From the NCBI RefSeq assembly GCF_000759475.1, contig NZ_CP009454.1, forward strand, positions 248,001-312,000: a stretch of 64,000 bases of DNA, given 5' to 3'. Position numbers and translations under genes: made by a program. The first letter of the stretch is position 1, and each line of letters begins with the position of its first letter. The notes under the pieces were generated by a model. The model saw only the letters and a program-made list of their open reading frames with translations, was not told the origin of the DNA and made no database searches. This DNA is from Pantoea rwandensis. Lineage in GTDB: Bacteria > Pseudomonadota > Gammaproteobacteria > Enterobacterales > Enterobacteriaceae. This document shows, one piece after another, positions 10,073 to 24,272 of the stretch.

Positions 10073-13000
10073 TTATTCGTCGTCGCTACCGCCAAGACCG
10101 GCGTTCAGCAGTTCAGCCAGGCTCGCAGAGGCTTCATCCGCAGTGACCTGCGGTGCAACCGGTGCTTCACCTACAGAACGGCGACGCATACGATCCTGAT
10201 GGTAAGCATAACCGGTACCGGCCGGGATCAAACGACCCACGATCACGTTCTCTTTCAGGCCGCGCAGTTCATCGCGCTTGCCTGCAACTGCTGCTTCGGT
10301 CAGGACACGTGTGGTCTCCTGGAACGATGCTGCAGAGATGAACGATTCGGTTGCCAGAGAAGCTTTGGTGATACCCAGCAGATCGCGCATAAAGGTTGCG
10401 CCAATTTTGCCGTTCGCTTCGAGGTCGCGGTTCGCGATCTTGATGCGAGAGTATTCAGCCTGCTCACCTTCCAGGAACTCGGTGCTGCCCGCGCTGGCGA
10501 TGGTTGCTTTACGCAGCATCTGACGCACGATGACTTCGATGTGTTTATCGTTAATCTTAACGCCTTGCAGACGGTAAACTTCCTGCACTTCGTTAGTGAT
10601 GTAACGGGTCACAGCATGGACGCCACGCAGACGCAGGATATCGTGTGGAGATTCTGGGCCGTCAGAAACAACGTCACCACGTTCAACACGCTCACCTTCG
10701 AATACGTTCAGCTGACGCCATTTCGGAATCATCTCTTCGTACGGATCGCTACCATCAACTGGCGTAATCACCAGACGACGCTTGCCTTTGGTCTCTTTAC
10801 CGAACGAGATAATACCGCTGATCTCGGCCAGAATGGCTGGCTCTTTCGGACGACGCGCTTCGAACAAGTCAGCAACGCGTGGCAGACCACCGGTGATGTC
10901 CTTGGTACCGCCAGATTCCTGAGGTACGCGAGACAGGGTGTCACCAGCACTGATCTTAACGCCATCTTCCAGCTGCACAATTGCTTTGCCCGGCAGGAAG
11001 TACTGAGCTGGCATGTCGGTACCTGGAATCAGAACATCATTTCCGTTGGCATCAACAATTTTCAGCGCAGGACGCAGATCTTTACCGCCCGCAGTACGTT
11101 CTGCAGAATCCAGAACCACCAGCGATGACAGACCAGTCAGGTCATCAGTCTGACGAGTAATCGTCTGACCATCAATCATGTCAGTGAAGCGAATGAAACC
11201 GCCCACTTCAGTAATAACTGGCATGGTATGCGGATCCCAGTTTGCTACGGTTTCGCCCGCGGCAACCTGCTCGCCATCACCTTTGGCCATCATCGCGCCG
11301 TAAGGGACTTTATAGCTCTCTTTGGTACGACCGAATTCATCGATCATCTTCAGCTCAACGTTACGAGAGACGATAACCAGTTTCCCGGAGGAGTTGGTTA
11401 CAGACTTCGCGTTGGTCAGCTTGATAGTACCTTTGTTCTTCACCTGGATGCTGGATTCAGCAGCCGCACGAGATGCCGCACCACCGATGTGGAACGTACG
11501 CATCGTCAGCTGTGTACCCGGCTCACCGATGGACTGTGCTGCGATAACGCCGATGGCCTCACCTTTGTTGATGATGTGACCACGAGCCAGGTCGCGACCG
11601 TAGCAGTGTGCACACACACCAAAGTCGGTTTCACAACCAACAACAGAACGCACTTTAATGGCATCGACCGAATTCTCTTCGATCACATCACACCAGTGCT
11701 CATCGATCAGCGTATTACGCGGGATCAGAATGTCAGCAGTACCTGGCTTCAGCACGTCTTCTGCGGTCACACGACCCAGTACACGCTCACGCAGTGGTTC
11801 TTTAACGTCGCCACCTTCGATAACCGGAGTCATCATGATGCCTTCGAAAGTACCACAGTCGTCTTCGGTCACCACCAAGTCCTGCGCAACGTCTACCAGA
11901 CGACGCGTCAGATAACCGGAGTTAGCGGTTTTCAGTGCGGTATCCGCAAGACCTTTACGCGCACCGTGCGTCGAGATGAAGTACTGGAGTACGTTCAGAC
12001 CTTCACGGAAGTTCGCGGTGATTGGCGTTTCGATGATTGAGCCATCTGGCTTAGCCATCAGACCACGCATACCGGCCAGCTGACGAATCTGAGCTGCAGA
12101 ACCACGCGCACCGGAGTCGGCCATCATGTAGATGCTGTTGAACGAGACTTGCTGCTCTTCTTCGCCGTGACGGTTAATCACGGTTTCGGTTTGCAGGTTG
12201 TCCATCATCGCCTTGGAAACGCGTTCGTTCGCTGCGGCCCAGATATCGATGACTTTGTTGTAACGTTCGCCAGCAGTAACCAGACCAGACTGGAACTGTT
12301 CCTGAATCTCAGCAACTTCCGCTTCTGCTTCTGCCACGATTTCCGCTTTCTTAGCCGGGATCACCATGTCGTCGATACCTACAGAGGCACCTGAACGGGC
12401 TGCGTAAGCAAAGCCGGTGTACATGGTCTGGTCAGCGAAGATAACGGTCGGCTTCAGGCCCAGGATGCGGTAACAGGTGTTCAGCATCTTAGAGATAGCT
12501 TTCTTACCCAGCGCCTGGTTGACGATGGAGTAAGGCAGACCTTTCGGCACGATCATCCACAGAATCGCACGACCAATGGTGGTGTCGATTAAGCTGGTTT
12601 TCGCGACGAACTCTTCTTGTTCGTTTTTGCTGTACTCGGTGATACGCACTTTAACGCGAGCATGCAACTCGGCCAGGCCAGCGCGATAAACACGCTCAGC
12701 TTCTTTCGGGCCAGTCAGCACCATGCCTTCGCCACGCGCATTCACTTTGTCACGGGTCATGTAGTACAGACCCAGTACAACGTCCTGAGAAGGAACGATG
12801 ATTGGCTCGCCGTTCGCAGGTGACAGGATGTTGTTGGTAGACATCATCAGCGCACGCGCTTCCAGCTGAGCTTCCAGCGTCAGCGGTACGTGAACTGCCA
12901 TCTGGTCACCATCGAAGTCGGCGTTATATGCCGCACAAACCAGCGGGTGCAGCTGGATCGCTTTACCTTCGATCAGAACAGGTTCGAATGCCTGGATACC

Positions 13001-14296
13001 CAAACGGTGCAGGGTTGGTGCACGGTTCAGCAGTACTGGATGTTCGCGGATCACTTCGTCCAGGATATCCCAAACGACAGCTTCTTCACGCTCAACCATC
13101 TTCTTAGCAGCTTTGATGGTGGTCGCGAGGCCACGCAGTTCCAGCTTGCCGTAGATGAACGGTTTGAACAGCTCCAGTGCCATTTTCTTCGGCAGACCGC
13201 ACTGATGCAGACGCAGGTATGGACCTACGGTGATCACAGAACGACCAGAGTAGTCAACACGTTTACCCAACAGGTTCTGACGGAAACGACCCTGCTTACC
13301 TTTGATCATATCGGCCAAAGATTTCAGAGGACGTTTGTTAGAGCCAGTGATGGCACGACCGCGACGGCCGTTATCCAGCAAGGCATCTACCGCTTCCTGC
13401 AGCATACGCTTTTCGTTACGTACGATGATATCTGGCGCAGCCAGATCCAGCAGACGTTTCAGACGGTTGTTACGGTTGATAACGCGACGGTACAGATCGT
13501 TCAGATCCGACGTAGCGAAACGACCACCATCCAGCGGTACCAGCGGACGCAGATCTGGCGGCAGAACCGGCAGAACGGTCAGGATCATCCACTCTGGCTT
13601 GTTGCCAGACTGAACAAACGCTTCCAGCAGCTTGATACGCTTGGTCAGCTTTTTACGTTTGGTCTCGGAGTTGGTTTCGTTCAGCTCTTCACGCAGCTGC
13701 TCGCACTCTTGCTCCAGATCCATATTTTTCAGCAGCGCCTGGATAGCTTCCGCACCCATCTTCGCGTCGAATTCGTCACCGAACTCTTCCAGCGCGTCAA
13801 GGTACTGCTCTTCGGTCAGAATCTGACGTTTTTCCAGGTTGGTCATACCGCCTTCGATCACAACATATGATTCGAAGTACAGTACGCGCTCGATATCACG
13901 CAGTGGCATATCCAGCAGCAAGCCGATACGCGAAGGCAGTGATTTCAGGAACCAAATGTGCGCAGTCGGTGAAGCTAGTTCAATGTGGCCCATGCGCTCA
14001 CGACGCACTTTGGTCTGTGTAACTTCAACGCCACACTTCTCACAGATTACGCCGCGATGTTTCAAACGCTTGTACTTACCGCACAGGCATTCGTAATCTT
14101 TTACCGGCCCAAAGATACGGGCGCAGAAAAGACCGTCACGCTCCGGCTTGAAGGTACGGTAGTTAATGGTCTCTGGCTTTTTAACTTCACCAAAAGACCA
14201 TGAACGGATCATGTCTGGCGAGGCCAGAGCGATCTTGATCGCATCAAACTCTTCGGTCTTAGTTTGCGCTTTCAGAAACTTAAGTAAGTCTTTCAC
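10073..14296 (-). CDS. rpoC: DNA-directed RNA polymerase subunit beta'
   Basis: Largest subunit of RNA polymerase, 1407 residues, identical in length to E. coli RpoC. Zinc site 1 is Cys70, Cys72, Cys85 and Cys88; the catalytic Mg2+ loop is NADFDGDQM; the second zinc site uses Cys residues in DDCGTFEG and [16 protein letters not shown]; and the bridge-helix and trigger-loop region includes [19 protein letters not shown]. It lies 78 bp downstream of rpoB. In E. coli the next gene would be thiH; here rpoC ends at a strong terminator facing yjiS. Confidence 0.99.
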   Translation of the reverse strand: MKDLLKFLKAQTKTEEFDAIKIALASPDMIRSWSFGEVKKPETINYRTFKPERDGLFCARIFGPVKDYECLCGKYKRLKHRGVICEKCGVEVTQTKVRRERMGHIELASPTAHIWFLKSLPSRIGLLLDMPLRDIERVLYFESYVVIEGGMTNLEKRQILTEEQYLDALEEFGDEFDAKMGAEAIQALLKNMDLEQECEQLREELNETNSETKRKKLTKRIKLLEAFVQSGNKPEWMILTVLPVLPPDLRPLVPLDGGRFATSDLNDLYRRVINRNNRLKRLLDLAAPDIIVRNEKRMLQEAVDALLDNGRRGRAITGSNKRPLKSLADMIKGKQGRFRQNLLGKRVDYSGRSVITVGPYLRLHQCGLPKKMALELFKPFIYGKLELRGLATTIKAAKKMVEREEAVVWDILDEVIREHPVLLNRAPTLHRLGIQAFEPVLIEGKAIQLHPLVCAAYNADFDGDQMAVHVPLTLEAQLEARALMMSTNNILSPANGEPIIVPSQDVVLGLYYMTRDKVNARGEGMVLTGPKEAERVYRAGLAELHARVKVRITEYSKNEQEEFVAKTSLIDTTIGRAILWMIVPKGLPYSIVNQALGKKAISKMLNTCYRILGLKPTVIFADQTMYTGFAYAARSGASVGIDDMVIPAKKAEIVAEAEAEVAEIQEQFQSGLVTAGERYNKVIDIWAAANERVSKAMMDNLQTETVINRHGEEEQQVSFNSIYMMADSGARGSAAQIRQLAGMRGLMAKPDGSIIETPITANFREGLNVLQYFISTHGARKGLADTALKTANSGYLTRRLVDVAQDLVVTEDDCGTFEGIMMTPVIEGGDVKEPLRERVLGRVTAEDVLKPGTADILIPRNTLIDEHWCDVIEENSVDAIKVRSVVGCETDFGVCAHCYGRDLARGHIINKGEAIGVIAAQSIGEPGTQLTMRTFHIGGAASRAAAESSIQVKNKGTIKLTNAKSVTNSSGKLVIVSRNVELKMIDEFGRTKESYKVPYGAMMAKGDGEQVAAGETVANWDPHTMPVITEVGGFIRFTDMIDGQTITRQTDDLTGLSSLVVLDSAERTAGGKDLRPALKIVDANGNDVLIPGTDMPAQYFLPGKAIVQLEDGVKISAGDTLSRVPQESGGTKDITGGLPRVADLFEARRPKEPAILAEISGIISFGKETKGKRRLVITPVDGSDPYEEMIPKWRQLNVFEGERVERGDVVSDGPESPHDILRLRGVHAVTRYITNEVQEVYRLQGVKINDKHIEVIVRQMLRKATIASAGSTEFLEGEQAEYSRIKIANRDLEANGKIGATFMRDLLGITKASLATESFISAASFQETTRVLTEAAVAGKRDELRGLKENVIVGRLIPAGTGYAYHQDRMRRRSVGEAPVAPQVTADEASASLAELLNAGLGGSDDE

Positions 14297-14374
14297 GGAT
14301 TAGCTCCCGTCGGAGTGGAACTCTCAGGGACGCACACCTTAAGTGCACGTCCCGTAACCAGTACTTGCGAGTAC

Positions 14375-17300
14375 TTACTCGTCTTCCAGCTCGATGTTGA
14401 TACCCAGCGAGCGAATCTCTTTCAACAGTACGTTGAAGGATTCCGGCATGCCTGGTTCCATCTGATGGTTGCCATCGACGATGTTTTTATACATCTTCGT
14501 ACGGCCATTCACGTCATCAGACTTAACAGTCAGCATTTCCTGCAGGGTATACGCAGCACCGTATGCTTCCAGTGCCCACACTTCCATCTCACCGAAGCGC
14601 TGACCACCGAACTGCGCCTTACCACCCAGCGGCTGCTGAGTAACGAGGCTGTAAGAGCCGGTAGAACGTGCGTGCATCTTGTCGTCAACCAGGTGGTTCA
14701 GTTTCAGCATGTACATGTAACCTACGGTTACCTGACGCTCAAACTGCTCACCGGTACGGCCGTCGAACAGGGTGATCTGGCCAGAAGAAGGCAGGCCGCC
14801 GAGCTGCAGCAGCTCTTTGATCTCGCTCTCTTTCGCACCATCAAACACTGGCGTTGCGATTGGCATACCTTTTTTCAGGTTCTCAGCCAGACGCAGAACT
14901 TCATCGTCAGTGAAGGTGTTCAGATCAACTTTCTGACGCACATCCGTGCCCAGATCGTAAGCACGCTGGATGAACTCACGCAGTTTGGCAACTTCTTCCT
15001 GCTTCTTGAGCATCGCGTTGATCTTCTCACCGATGCCTTTCGCTGCCATCCCCAGGTGGGTTTCCAGAATCTGACCGATGTTCATACGTGACGGTACGCC
15101 CAGCGGGTTCAGTACGATGTCGACCGGCGTACCGTTCTCATCGTAAGGCATATCTTCGATCGGGTTGATCTTAGAGATAACACCCTTGTTACCGTGACGA
15201 CCTGCCATCTTGTCACCAGGCTGGATCTGACGTTTAACCGCCAGGTACACTTTCACGATTTTCAGCACGCCTGGTGCCAGGTCATCGCCCTGAGTGATTT
15301 TGCGGCGCTTAGCTTCGAGTTTCTTCTCAAACTCGTGCTTCAGCTCGTCATACTGCTCAGCCAGCTGCTCGAGAGAGTTTTGCTTCTCTTCGTCAGTCAG
15401 GCCCAGTTCCAACCAGCGCTCACGTGGCAGTTTATCCAGCTTCTCAGCTTCAACACCACCCGAAATCAGTACAGCCTGAATACGGCTGAACAAGCCCGCT
15501 TCGAGGATCTGCAGTTCTTCAGACAGGTCTTTCTTAGCCTGCTTCAGCTGCATCTCTTCGATTTCAAGCGCGCGCTTGTCTTTTTCTACGCCATCACGGG
15601 TGAAGACCTGTACGTCGATAACCGTACCGGAAACACCGTTAGGAACACGCAGAGAAGAGTCTTTAACGTCAGACGCTTTCTCACCGAAGATCGCACGCAG
15701 CAGTTTCTCTTCTGGCGTCAGCTGGGTTTCGCCTTTCGGCGTCACTTTACCGACCAGAATGTCACCACCGGTCACTTCCGCACCGATATACACGATACCG
15801 GATTCATCCAGTTTGGAGAGCGCAGCTTCACCCACGTTCGGGATGTCAGCGGTGATCTCTTCTGGCCCCAGCTTGGTGTCACGAGACACACACGCCAGTT
15901 CCTGGATGTGGATAGTGGTGAAACGGTCTTCCTGGACAACACGCTCAGAAACGAGGATGGAGTCTTCGAAGTTGTAACCGTTCCATGGCATGAATGCCAC
16001 GCGCATGTTCTGACCCAGCGCCAGTTCACCGAGATCGGTAGACGGGCCATCTGCCAGCACGTCGCCACGTTCGATTGGCTCACCCAGGGACACACATGGC
16101 ATCTGGTTGATGCAGGTGTTCTGGTTAGAACGGGTGTACTTGGTCAGGTTGTAGATGTCGATACCCGCTTCGCCCGGATACATCTCATCTTCGTTAACTT
16201 TGATAACGATACGAGAAGCATCAACGTACTGAACGGAACCGCCACGTTTCGCTACGGCAGTTACACCGGAGTCAACCGCTACTGCGCGTTCCATACCGGT
16301 ACCAACCAGCGGCTTATCAGCGCGCAGGGTTGGTACTGCCTGACGTTGCATGTTCGCACCCATCAAGGCGCGGTTAGCATCATCGTGCTCCAGGAATGGA
16401 ATCAGTGACGCACCGACTGAAACGACCTGTTGGGTCGAAACGTCCATGTAGTCAACTTGATCACGGCTGAACAGGCTTGATTCACCTTTGCTACGGCAAG
16501 TGACGAGATCGTCAACAAAGCTACCGTCTTCAGCAAGGTTGGTGTTCGCCTGAGCGATAACGTAGTTACCCTCTTCGATTGCAGAGAGGTAATGAATTTC
16601 ATCACTCACTTTGCCATCTACCACGCGACGGTACGGAGTCTCAAGGAAGCCGTATTCGTTAGTCTGCGCGTAAACAGAAAGGGAGTTGATCAGACCGATG
16701 TTCGGACCTTCAGGCGTTTCGATTGGGCACACACGACCGTAGTGGGTTGGGTGTACGTCACGCACTTCGAAGCCTGCACGCTCACGCGTCAGACCGCCTG
16801 GGCCCAGAGCAGAGATACGACGCTTATGCGTGATCTCAGACAACGGGTTGTTCTGATCCATAAACTGGGACAGCTGGCTTGAACCGAAGAACTCTTTCAC
16901 CGCCGCCGAGATTGGCTTGGCGTTGATCATGTCCTGAGGCATCAGGGTATCGAGGTCGCCCAGAGACAGACGCTCTTTAACAGCACGCTCAACACGCACC
17001 AGACCCACACGGAACTGGTTCTCAGCCATCTCACCGACTGAACGGATACGACGGTTGCCGAGGTGGTCGATATCATCGACTTCGCCAATACCGTTACGGA
17101 TGCCGATCAGTTTCTTCATCACTTCAATGATGTCGTCTTTGCTCAGGATACCTGAACCTTCGATTTCATCACGCAGCAGTGAACGGTTGAACTTCATACG
17201 GCCAACTGCAGACAGATCGTAACGATCTTCTGAGAAGAACAGGTTCTCGAACAGATTCTCTGCAGCTTCGCGCGTTGGCGGCTCACCAGGACGCATCATA

Positions 17301-18403
17301 CGGTAGATCTCAACCAGCGCGCTCAGGCGATCGTTGGTTGGGTCAACACGCAGGGTCTCTGAAATGTATGGGCCGTGATCCAAGTCGTTGGTGAACAGCG
17401 TTTCAATGCGCTTGTGGCCTGACTGGCTCAGTTTAGCCAGCAGATCCAGTGACAGTTCCATGTTCGCAGGAACAATCAGCTCGCCGGTGTTCAGGTCAAC
17501 GTAATCTTTAGCGACGACTTTGCCAGCAATGTATTCAACTGGGACTTCAATGTGTTGAATACCGTCTTTTTCCAGCTGACGAATATGACGCGCAGTGATG
17601 CGACGACCTTTCTCAACGTAGACCGTGCCGTTGGCTTCGATATCGAAGCTGGCGGTTTCACCACGCAGGCGCTCAGGCACCAGTTCCATCTGCAGTTTGT
17701 TATCGCGGATTTCATACACGACTTTGTCAAAGAACAGATCAAGGATTTGTTCAGTGGTGTAGTGCAGTGCGCGCAGAATGATACTGGCCGGCAGCTTACG
17801 GCGACGGTCAATACGGACAAACAGGTTGTCTTTCGGGTCAAACTCGAAGTCGAGCCATGAACCGCGGTAAGGGATGATACGTGCGTTATAAAGCACTTTA
17901 CCGGAAGAGTGCGTTTTACCCTTATCGCTGTCAAAGAACACGCCAGGACTACGATGCAGCTGAGAAACGATAACACGCTCAGTACCATTGATAACAAAGG
18001 TACCGTTGTCGGTCATGAGTGGAATTTCACCCATGTACACTTCTTGTTCTTTGATGTCTTTTACGGTGCCTTCCGGCGCTTCACGCTCGTAGATCACCAG
18101 ACGCAGTTTCACGCGCAGCGGTGCCGAATAGGTCACGCCACGGATCTGACATTCAGTTACGTCAAAGACCGGCTCACCCAAACGGTAGCTGACATACTGC
18201 AACTCAGAGTTGCCGCTGTAGCTTGAGATTGGGAATACGGAGCGGAAGGCTGCTTCCAGACCGTATTGGCCTTCTGGATCTTGCTCGATAAACTTCTGGA
18301 ACGAGTCAAGCTGGATAGAAAGGAGATAAGGTATGTCCAGTACTTGTGGACGTTTACCAAAATCCTTACGAATACGTTTTTTCTCGGTATAGGAGTAAAC
18401 CAT
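14375..18403 (-). CDS. rpoB: DNA-directed RNA polymerase subunit beta
   Basis: Second-largest RNA polymerase subunit, 1342 residues as in E. coli. The rifampicin-binding segment reads [20 protein letters not shown] followed by [10 protein letters not shown], with the wild-type Asp516, His526 and Ser531 equivalents, so no common target-site resistance change is visible. Catalytic-face motifs such as [15 protein letters not shown] are present. It is separated from rplL by 280 bp that contain the attenuator, and is co-transcribed with rpoC. Confidence 0.99.
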   Translation of the reverse strand: MVYSYTEKKRIRKDFGKRPQVLDIPYLLSIQLDSFQKFIEQDPEGQYGLEAAFRSVFPISSYSGNSELQYVSYRLGEPVFDVTECQIRGVTYSAPLRVKLRLVIYEREAPEGTVKDIKEQEVYMGEIPLMTDNGTFVINGTERVIVSQLHRSPGVFFDSDKGKTHSSGKVLYNARIIPYRGSWLDFEFDPKDNLFVRIDRRRKLPASIILRALHYTTEQILDLFFDKVVYEIRDNKLQMELVPERLRGETASFDIEANGTVYVEKGRRITARHIRQLEKDGIQHIEVPVEYIAGKVVAKDYVDLNTGELIVPANMELSLDLLAKLSQSGHKRIETLFTNDLDHGPYISETLRVDPTNDRLSALVEIYRMMRPGEPPTREAAENLFENLFFSEDRYDLSAVGRMKFNRSLLRDEIEGSGILSKDDIIEVMKKLIGIRNGIGEVDDIDHLGNRRIRSVGEMAENQFRVGLVRVERAVKERLSLGDLDTLMPQDMINAKPISAAVKEFFGSSQLSQFMDQNNPLSEITHKRRISALGPGGLTRERAGFEVRDVHPTHYGRVCPIETPEGPNIGLINSLSVYAQTNEYGFLETPYRRVVDGKVSDEIHYLSAIEEGNYVIAQANTNLAEDGSFVDDLVTCRSKGESSLFSRDQVDYMDVSTQQVVSVGASLIPFLEHDDANRALMGANMQRQAVPTLRADKPLVGTGMERAVAVDSGVTAVAKRGGSVQYVDASRIVIKVNEDEMYPGEAGIDIYNLTKYTRSNQNTCINQMPCVSLGEPIERGDVLADGPSTDLGELALGQNMRVAFMPWNGYNFEDSILVSERVVQEDRFTTIHIQELACVSRDTKLGPEEITADIPNVGEAALSKLDESGIVYIGAEVTGGDILVGKVTPKGETQLTPEEKLLRAIFGEKASDVKDSSLRVPNGVSGTVIDVQVFTRDGVEKDKRALEIEEMQLKQAKKDLSEELQILEAGLFSRIQAVLISGGVEAEKLDKLPRERWLELGLTDEEKQNSLEQLAEQYDELKHEFEKKLEAKRRKITQGDDLAPGVLKIVKVYLAVKRQIQPGDKMAGRHGNKGVISKINPIEDMPYDENGTPVDIVLNPLGVPSRMNIGQILETHLGMAAKGIGEKINAMLKKQEEVAKLREFIQRAYDLGTDVRQKVDLNTFTDDEVLRLAENLKKGMPIATPVFDGAKESEIKELLQLGGLPSSGQITLFDGRTGEQFERQVTVGYMYMLKLNHLVDDKMHARSTGSYSLVTQQPLGGKAQFGGQRFGEMEVWALEAYGAAYTLQEMLTVKSDDVNGRTKMYKNIVDGNHQMEPGMPESFNVLLKEIRSLGINIELEDE

Positions 18404-18731
18404 AGGGTTCCTCAGCTAGCTGACATGTCGAACCACGCTGTCCGTCCTGAAGGGACAGTTCATGCAACACTATTTTGTTTTTCATGCGATGCGTAACACC
18501 CCATGCAATACATCTTTCTATCACTCTTAAATCATTTCATCGCCGTTGTGCAGGCAGGGAACCCTCACAGGAAAGCGATATATTAAGTCGTCGATAGAAA
18601 AAGATATTGAAGAGAAACAATGGACAAACAGTGTGAAACGCCATCATTCCCCTGAAGCGCAAAAAAGCTGGTGACCCAAAAGTCACCAGCCATCAGCCTG
18701 ATGTTACTCAGGCTGCAACCCGAAGGTTGTC
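18404..18731 (-). other. rplL-rpoB intergenic region
   Basis: About 330 bp without a gene. It holds the rplL stop-proximal hairpin ATCAGCCTGA...TCAGGCTG-like pairing near 18692-18716, the attenuator at 18661-18690, and about 250 bp of rpoB leader. In E. coli this region is partly read through and cut by RNase III, which sets the lower molar output of rpoBC relative to the ribosomal proteins. I cannot place the RNase III site with confidence. Confidence 0.6.
18661..18690 (-). terminator. Attenuator between rplL and rpoB
   Basis: On the minus strand a 9-bp stem GCTGGTGAC/GTCACCAGC with a 6-nt loop is followed by six T. It is the counterpart of the partial terminator that reduces transcription into rpoBC. 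Confidence 0.9.
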
Positions 18732-19094
18732 TTACTTAACTTCAACTTCAGCGCCAGCTTCTTTCAGCAGTGCTTCCAGAGCAGCTGCGTCATCTTTGCT
18801 GATGCCTTCTTTGATAACACCGGTAGCTTCAACCAGGTCTTTAGCTTCTTTCAGGCCCAGACCAGTTGCAGTACGAACTGCTTTGATTACGGCAACTTTG
18901 TTAGCGCCAGCAGCTTTCAGAATTACGTCGAATTCAGTTTTCTCTTCAGCAGCTTCAGCTGGGCCAGCAGCAACAGCTACAGCAGCAGCAGCAGAAACGC
19001 CGAATTTTTCTTCCATAGCAGAAACCAGCTCAACTACTTCCATTACGGACATAGCTGCTACTGCTTCCAGAATTTGATCTTTGGTGATAGACAT
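18732..19094 (-). CDS. rplL: 50S ribosomal protein L7/L12
   Basis: Acidic stalk protein of the large ribosomal subunit; dimers sit on L10 and recruit translational GTPases. The 120 residues show the N-terminal dimerisation domain [20 protein letters not shown], an Ala-rich hinge (about 34-52), and the globular C-terminal domain with KVAVIKAVR and [12 protein letters not shown]. It follows rplJ by 66 bp in the rplJL-rpoBC operon. Confidence 0.98.
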   Translation of the reverse strand: MSITKDQILEAVAAMSVMEVVELVSAMEEKFGVSAAAAVAVAAGPAEAAEEKTEFDVILKAAGANKVAVIKAVRTATGLGLKEAKDLVEATGVIKEGISKDDAAALEALLKEAGAEVEVK

Positions 19095-19160
19095 ATCGAT
19101 TGTTCCTAAAAAACAGAAAAAGTTTATACGTTAGCAAGTACGAAGGAAAAGAAGATGGGC

Positions 19161-19658
19161 TTAAGCCGCTTCTTTTGCATCGCGTACAGCAGCCAGAGTG
19201 CGAACCAGTTTGCCAGCAGCGGCTTCTTTCATGGTCGACATCAGACGTGCCAGTGCTTCTTCGTAAGTCGGCAGAGTTGCCAGACGGTCAATATTGGCCG
19301 CCGTGATCAGCTCACCTTCAAAGGCTGCAGCTTTGACCTCAAATTTTGCATTCGCTTTCGCGAACTCTTTGAACAGACGAGCAGCAGCGCCCGGGTGTTC
19401 CAAAGAGTATGCAATCAGGGTCGGACCAACAAACGTGTCTTTCAGGATCTCAAACTGAGTTCCTTCAACGACGCGGCGCAGCAAGGTGTTGCGAACAACA
19501 CGCATGTAAACGCCAGCTTCACGACCTGCTTTACGCAGTTCGGTCATTTTATCAACGGTAACGCCACGGGAATCCGCAACAACCGCTGAAAGCGCGCCTT
19601 TGGCTACTTCGCTAACTTCAGCAACAATCGCTTGTTTGCCTTGAAGATTTAATGCCAT
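19161..19658 (-). CDS. rplJ: 50S ribosomal protein L10
   Basis: Base of the ribosomal stalk, anchoring L7/L12 dimers to 23S rRNA; 165 residues with the family start [20 protein letters not shown]. In enterobacteria the L10-L7/L12 complex represses its own operon by binding the rplJ leader RNA. AGGAGC lies ahead of the ATG. The 351-bp upstream leader is consistent with that control. Confidence 0.98.
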   Translation of the reverse strand: MALNLQGKQAIVAEVSEVAKGALSAVVADSRGVTVDKMTELRKAGREAGVYMRVVRNTLLRRVVEGTQFEILKDTFVGPTLIAYSLEHPGAAARLFKEFAKANAKFEVKAAAFEGELITAANIDRLATLPTYEEALARLMSTMKEAAAGKLVRTLAAVRDAKEAA

Positions 19659-20009
19659 TAGCTTTTGCTCCTGGATTTGACCGGGAAAGATTTCCCGGAA
19701 CTCACTTCACTCAGCTACCCGAAGGCACTGAGCGCTATTACACGGTGAGCAGAATCCAGCGAAGAAAAAATTCTTTTTGGTTCTGTCACCGTCTACGCAG
19801 GGTATTAAGCAAGTTATCCGAAGATAATCCCGCTCCTGCGGTCTTGGACGGAGGCCAGGATAAGGCCTGGCTCCAACCTAAGCCACTGAACATAAGAGCT
19901 TTTAGGCTTATACATTCAGCAACTTTGAGTCTGGGTTCTGAATTGAATGCTCAATCAGAACAACGGGCGTAAGATTCTAGATGAATTTTTCGCCCGTTTC
20001 AAGCAGCAA
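19659..20009 (-). promoter_or_regulatory. rplJ leader and promoter region
   Basis: This 351-bp gap between rplA and rplJ has no convincing open frame. On the minus strand ACGGGCG and CGCCCGT pair around a 21-nt loop just after rplA, and several shorter hairpins (for example ACCGGGAAAG/CTTTCCCGGT-type pairing just ahead of rplJ) follow. It is the expected site of the L10 promoter and of autoregulation by L10-L7/L12; exact boundaries are not readable by eye. Confidence 0.6.
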
Positions 20010-21155
<1,146 letters not shown>

Positions 21156-21223
21156 TCAAATGGGTTATAGCGCCTGAAAACAGGCTCCCCGTGATTACGA
21201 TTTACACGCTATTGCTAGCGCAT

Positions 21224-21263
21224 AAAAACAAAAGGCGCGAAATTATAGGTAAATTTCGCGCCT
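21224..21263 (-). terminator. Rho-independent terminator of secE-nusG
   Basis: A 12-bp arm AGGCGCGAAATT (21233-21244) pairs with AATTTCGCGCCT (21252-21263), followed on the minus strand by TTTTGTTTTT. It lies 31 bp after the nusG stop codon. Confidence 0.9.
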
Positions 21264-21293
21264 TCCGCAAGAGCTAAAAAGTGAACAAAAGGG

Positions 21294-21839
21294 TTAACCT
21301 TTCTCCACCTGGGCAAAGTCGAGTTCGACTGGTGTTGCACGGCCAAAGATGGACACAGAGACCTTCAGGCGGCTCTTTTCGTAATCCACTTCTTCGACCA
21401 CACCGTTGAAGTCGGCAAATGGACCGTCGTTGACGCGCACCATCTCGCCTGGCTCGAACAGCGTTTTTGGACGCGGCTTATCACCCACCTGCTGCAGGCG
21501 GTTCATAATCGCATCGACTTCTTTATCACTAATCGGCGCAGGACGGTCAGAAGTACCGCCAATGAAGCCCATGACACGTGGTACGCTACGCACTAAGTGC
21601 CAGCTGGCGTCATTCATCACCATCTGCACCAGCACATAGCCAGGGAAGAACTTACGTTCGCTTTTACGGCGCTGGCCACCACGGATTTCAACGACTTCTT
21701 CAGTCGGCACCATGACTTCGCCAAACAGTTCTTCCATGTTGTGCAGTTTGATATGCTCTTGCAGCGACTTCGCTACGCGGGCTTCAAAACCGGAAAACGC
21801 CTGAACGACGTACCAGCGTTTTTTTGGAGCTTCAGACAT
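21294..21839 (-). CDS. nusG: Transcription termination/antitermination factor NusG
   Basis: NusG binds RNA polymerase with its N-terminal domain and links it to Rho or to ribosomal protein S10 through its C-terminal KOW domain. The 181 residues include [11 protein letters not shown] (N-terminal domain start), [12 protein letters not shown] and the KOW core [20 protein letters not shown]. It is the housekeeping paralogue of RfaH, which is also in this window at 44448-44936. It starts one base after the secE stop codon. Confidence 0.98.
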   Translation of the reverse strand: MSEAPKKRWYVVQAFSGFEARVAKSLQEHIKLHNMEELFGEVMVPTEEVVEIRGGQRRKSERKFFPGYVLVQMVMNDASWHLVRSVPRVMGFIGGTSDRPAPISDKEVDAIMNRLQQVGDKPRPKTLFEPGEMVRVNDGPFADFNGVVEEVDYEKSRLKVSVSIFGRATPVELDFAQVEKG

Positions 21840-21840
21840 C

Positions 21841-22224
21841 TCAGAACCTCAGGCCAGTGATAAACGATACCAGACGGACCAGAATTCCATCCAGCCCCCA
21901 CAAAATCAGTGACATCACGGCAGTGACCGCGGCAACGATTAACGTGGTGTGCAATGTTTCCTGGCGAGTCGGCCAAATGACCTTACGCATTTCAGTTCTT
22001 GCTTCACGAGCAAAAGCCACGGTCGCTTTGCCTTTAATAGTCAGCAACACAATGCCGCCCGCCGCAGCGATCAGTACTACGACAGCCAGCGCGCGCAGAG
22101 GCAGCGTAATGTCGCGATAGAGATAGTTGCCAACGATGGCGACTAACAGCAACGCGATGACAGCAACCCACTTTATCGCTTCCAGGCCGCGCCCGCTCCC
22201 TTGAGCTTCGGTATTCGCACTCAT
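21841..22224 (-). CDS. secE: Preprotein translocase subunit SecE
   Basis: SecE is the clamp of the SecYEG channel in the inner membrane. The 127-residue protein has the three-helix gamma-proteobacterial form: two N-terminal hydrophobic segments (about 20-38 and 45-64), the conserved cytoplasmic stretch [15 protein letters not shown], and a third membrane helix. The start at 22224 ([16 protein letters not shown]) matches E. coli exactly; five upstream codons in the open frame are excluded. It is the first gene of secE-nusG. Confidence 0.97.
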   Translation of the reverse strand: MSANTEAQGSGRGLEAIKWVAVIALLLVAIVGNYLYRDITLPLRALAVVVLIAAAGGIVLLTIKGKATVAFAREARTEMRKVIWPTRQETLHTTLIVAAVTAVMSLILWGLDGILVRLVSFITGLRF

Positions 22225-22395
22225 AAACCAACCTGCCACAATAATTCAGAAACAATTCTGCCCCGCAGAGCGAGGCATCCAAACCGAATGAGCTTTTGGG
22301 CGTAACTCGGTATCCGACGCCGTAAACCAGAGCCTGTCTCAGCAATGATTATGATCGAAAATCACTGATGAGCCAGGTTCTATGTAACAGCGTGC

Positions 22396-22421
22396 AAAAA
22401 GGGCATCAAATGATGCCCTTT
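22396..22421 (-). terminator. Rho-independent terminator of tufB
   Basis: AAAGGGCATCA and TGATGCCCTTT form an 11-bp stem with a 2-nt core loop, followed by T residues on the minus strand, 30 bp after the tufB stop codon. Confidence 0.9.
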
Positions 22422-22451
22422 CCGTATGCATTGCGTCAAATGTTATCGCAA

Positions 22452-23636
22452 TTAAGCGATAATTTCAGCAACAACACCCGCACCAACAGTACGGCCGCCT
22501 TCACGGATTGCGAAACGCAGACCCTGATCCATAGCGATTGGCTTGATCAAGGTAACGGTCATTTTTACGTTATCGCCTGGCATTACCATCTCAACGCCTT
22601 CTGGCAGTTGAACGTCACCGGTCACGTCAGTAGTACGGAAGTAGAACTGAGGACGGTAGCCTTTGAAGAACGGAGTATGACGGCCGCCTTCATCTTTAGA
22701 CAGTACGTAAACTTCTGAAGTGAACTGGGTATGTGGCTTGATGGTGCCCGGCTTAGCCAGAACCTGACCACGCTCGATATCTTCACGCTTGATACCACGC
22801 AGCAGAACACCACAGTTTTCACCCGCCTGACCCTGGTCCAGCAGTTTGCGGAACATTTCAACGCCGGTACAGGTAGACTTAACGGTGTCTTTCAGACCAA
22901 CAACTTCAACTTCGTCGCCCACTTTCACGATACCGCGCTCAACACGACCGGTAACAACAGTACCACGGCCAGAGATTGAGAATACGTCTTCGATTGGCAG
23001 CAGGAACGGCATGTCAATTGCACGTACTGGCTCTGGGATATAGGTATCCAGGTGGCCAGCCAGTTCAATGATCTTCTCTTCCCACTCAGCAACACCGTTC
23101 AGTGCCTGCAGAGCAGAACCGCGAATGATTGGAGTATCGTCGCCCGGGAAGTCATACTGTGTCAGCAGGTCACGTACTTCCATCTCAACCAGTTCCAGCA
23201 GCTCTTCATCATCAACCATGTCGCACTTGTTCAGGAACACGATGATGTAAGGAACGCCAACCTGACGACCCAGCAGGATGTGCTCACGGGTCTGTGGCAT
23301 TGGGCCATCAGTCGCAGCAACAACCAGGATCGCGCCGTCCATCTGCGCAGCACCGGTGATCATGTTTTTCACATAGTCGGCGTGGCCTGGGCAGTCAACG
23401 TGTGCGTAGTGGCGAGTCGGGGTTTCATATTCAACGTGAGAAGTGTTGATGGTGATACCACGTGCTTTCTCTTCTGGCGCCTTATCGATCTCATCGAATT
23501 TGCTTGCTTTACCGCCGTAGGTTTTAGCCAGAACGGTGGTGATCGCTGCAGTCAGAGTGGTTTTACCATGGTCAACGTGACCGATGGTGCCGACGTTTAC
23601 GTGCAGTTTGTTACGCTGAAATTGCTCTTTAGCCAT
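22452..23636 (-). CDS. tufB: Elongation factor Tu
   Basis: EF-Tu delivers aminoacyl-tRNA to the ribosome as a GTP complex. The 394 residues contain the G1 loop GHVDHGKTT, the G3 motif DCPGH, the G4 motif NKCD and the G5 SAL-type motif GSALQAL, followed by domains II and III. Its position after the thrU-tyrU-glyT-thrT tRNA cluster and before secE makes it the tufB copy; a tufA copy is expected elsewhere in the genome. Confidence 0.98.
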   Translation of the reverse strand: MAKEQFQRNKLHVNVGTIGHVDHGKTTLTAAITTVLAKTYGGKASKFDEIDKAPEEKARGITINTSHVEYETPTRHYAHVDCPGHADYVKNMITGAAQMDGAILVVAATDGPMPQTREHILLGRQVGVPYIIVFLNKCDMVDDEELLELVEMEVRDLLTQYDFPGDDTPIIRGSALQALNGVAEWEEKIIELAGHLDTYIPEPVRAIDMPFLLPIEDVFSISGRGTVVTGRVERGIVKVGDEVEVVGLKDTVKSTCTGVEMFRKLLDQGQAGENCGVLLRGIKREDIERGQVLAKPGTIKPHTQFTSEVYVLSKDEGGRHTPFFKGYRPQFYFRTTDVTGDVQLPEGVEMVMPGDNVKMTVTLIKPIAMDQGLRFAIREGGRTVGAGVVAEIIA

Positions 23637-23743
23637 CGCTAGTCCCTCTAAGACACGGATATATCGAAGATATCATCATATCAACCAGGCAGTGCCTGAC
23701 TGTTTGGTTTACAGAGAGAGAATCAGGAGAGAGATAAAGGAAG

Positions 23744-23819
23744 TGGTGCTGATACCCAGAGTCGAACTGGGGACCTCACCCTTACCAAGGGTGCGCTCTA
23801 CCAACTGAGCCATATCAGC
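23744..23819 (-). tRNA. thrT: tRNA-Thr (GGT anticodon)
   Basis: 76-nt cloverleaf including CCA. The acceptor stem is GCTGATA, the T loop is GTTCGACTC, and the anticodon loop carries GGT in CTTGGTAAG. It is the last tRNA before tufB. Confidence 0.97.
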
Positions 23820-23824
23820 ACATC

Positions 23825-23899
<75 letters not shown>

Positions 23900-24089
23900 A
23901 TCCTGGAACTCGGCTACCTGTTCTTTCTGTAGCTTATGAATAATAAAAGAAGACCTTCTATTATTCGAGCCTGCCAGAGTTTCTGACCGACTTTGATTGC
24001 GAAACTCCGCAATCTGAATTCGAAGGTGAGAGAGATGAACTCACCCGCCAGATAATGATTTTATCTGACGCTCAACCAAGTGGTTGAGA

Positions 24090-24174
<85 letters not shown>

Positions 24175-24182
24175 TACTTGAT

Positions 24183-24258
<76 letters not shown>

Positions 24259-24272
24259 ATCAAGTGGAGCGC

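Noticed and set aside
11228..12040. Long plus-strand open frame opposite rpoC (about 270 codons), with others at 10199-11128 and 12890-13870
   Set aside because: These are antisense shadows of rpoC caused by its strong codon bias; they have no ribosome sites or recognisable domains, and rpoC is intact.
15194..16408. 404-codon plus-strand open frame opposite rpoB
   Set aside because: Antisense shadow of a highly biased gene; composition (many His, Gln, Phe, Arg) mirrors rpoB codons and no family is recognisable.
18661..18690. End of the rplJL operon separate from rpoBC
   Set aside because: A hairpin with a T-run looks like a full terminator, but in this conserved operon the site is a partial attenuator; rpoBC has no other strong promoter visible in the gap.
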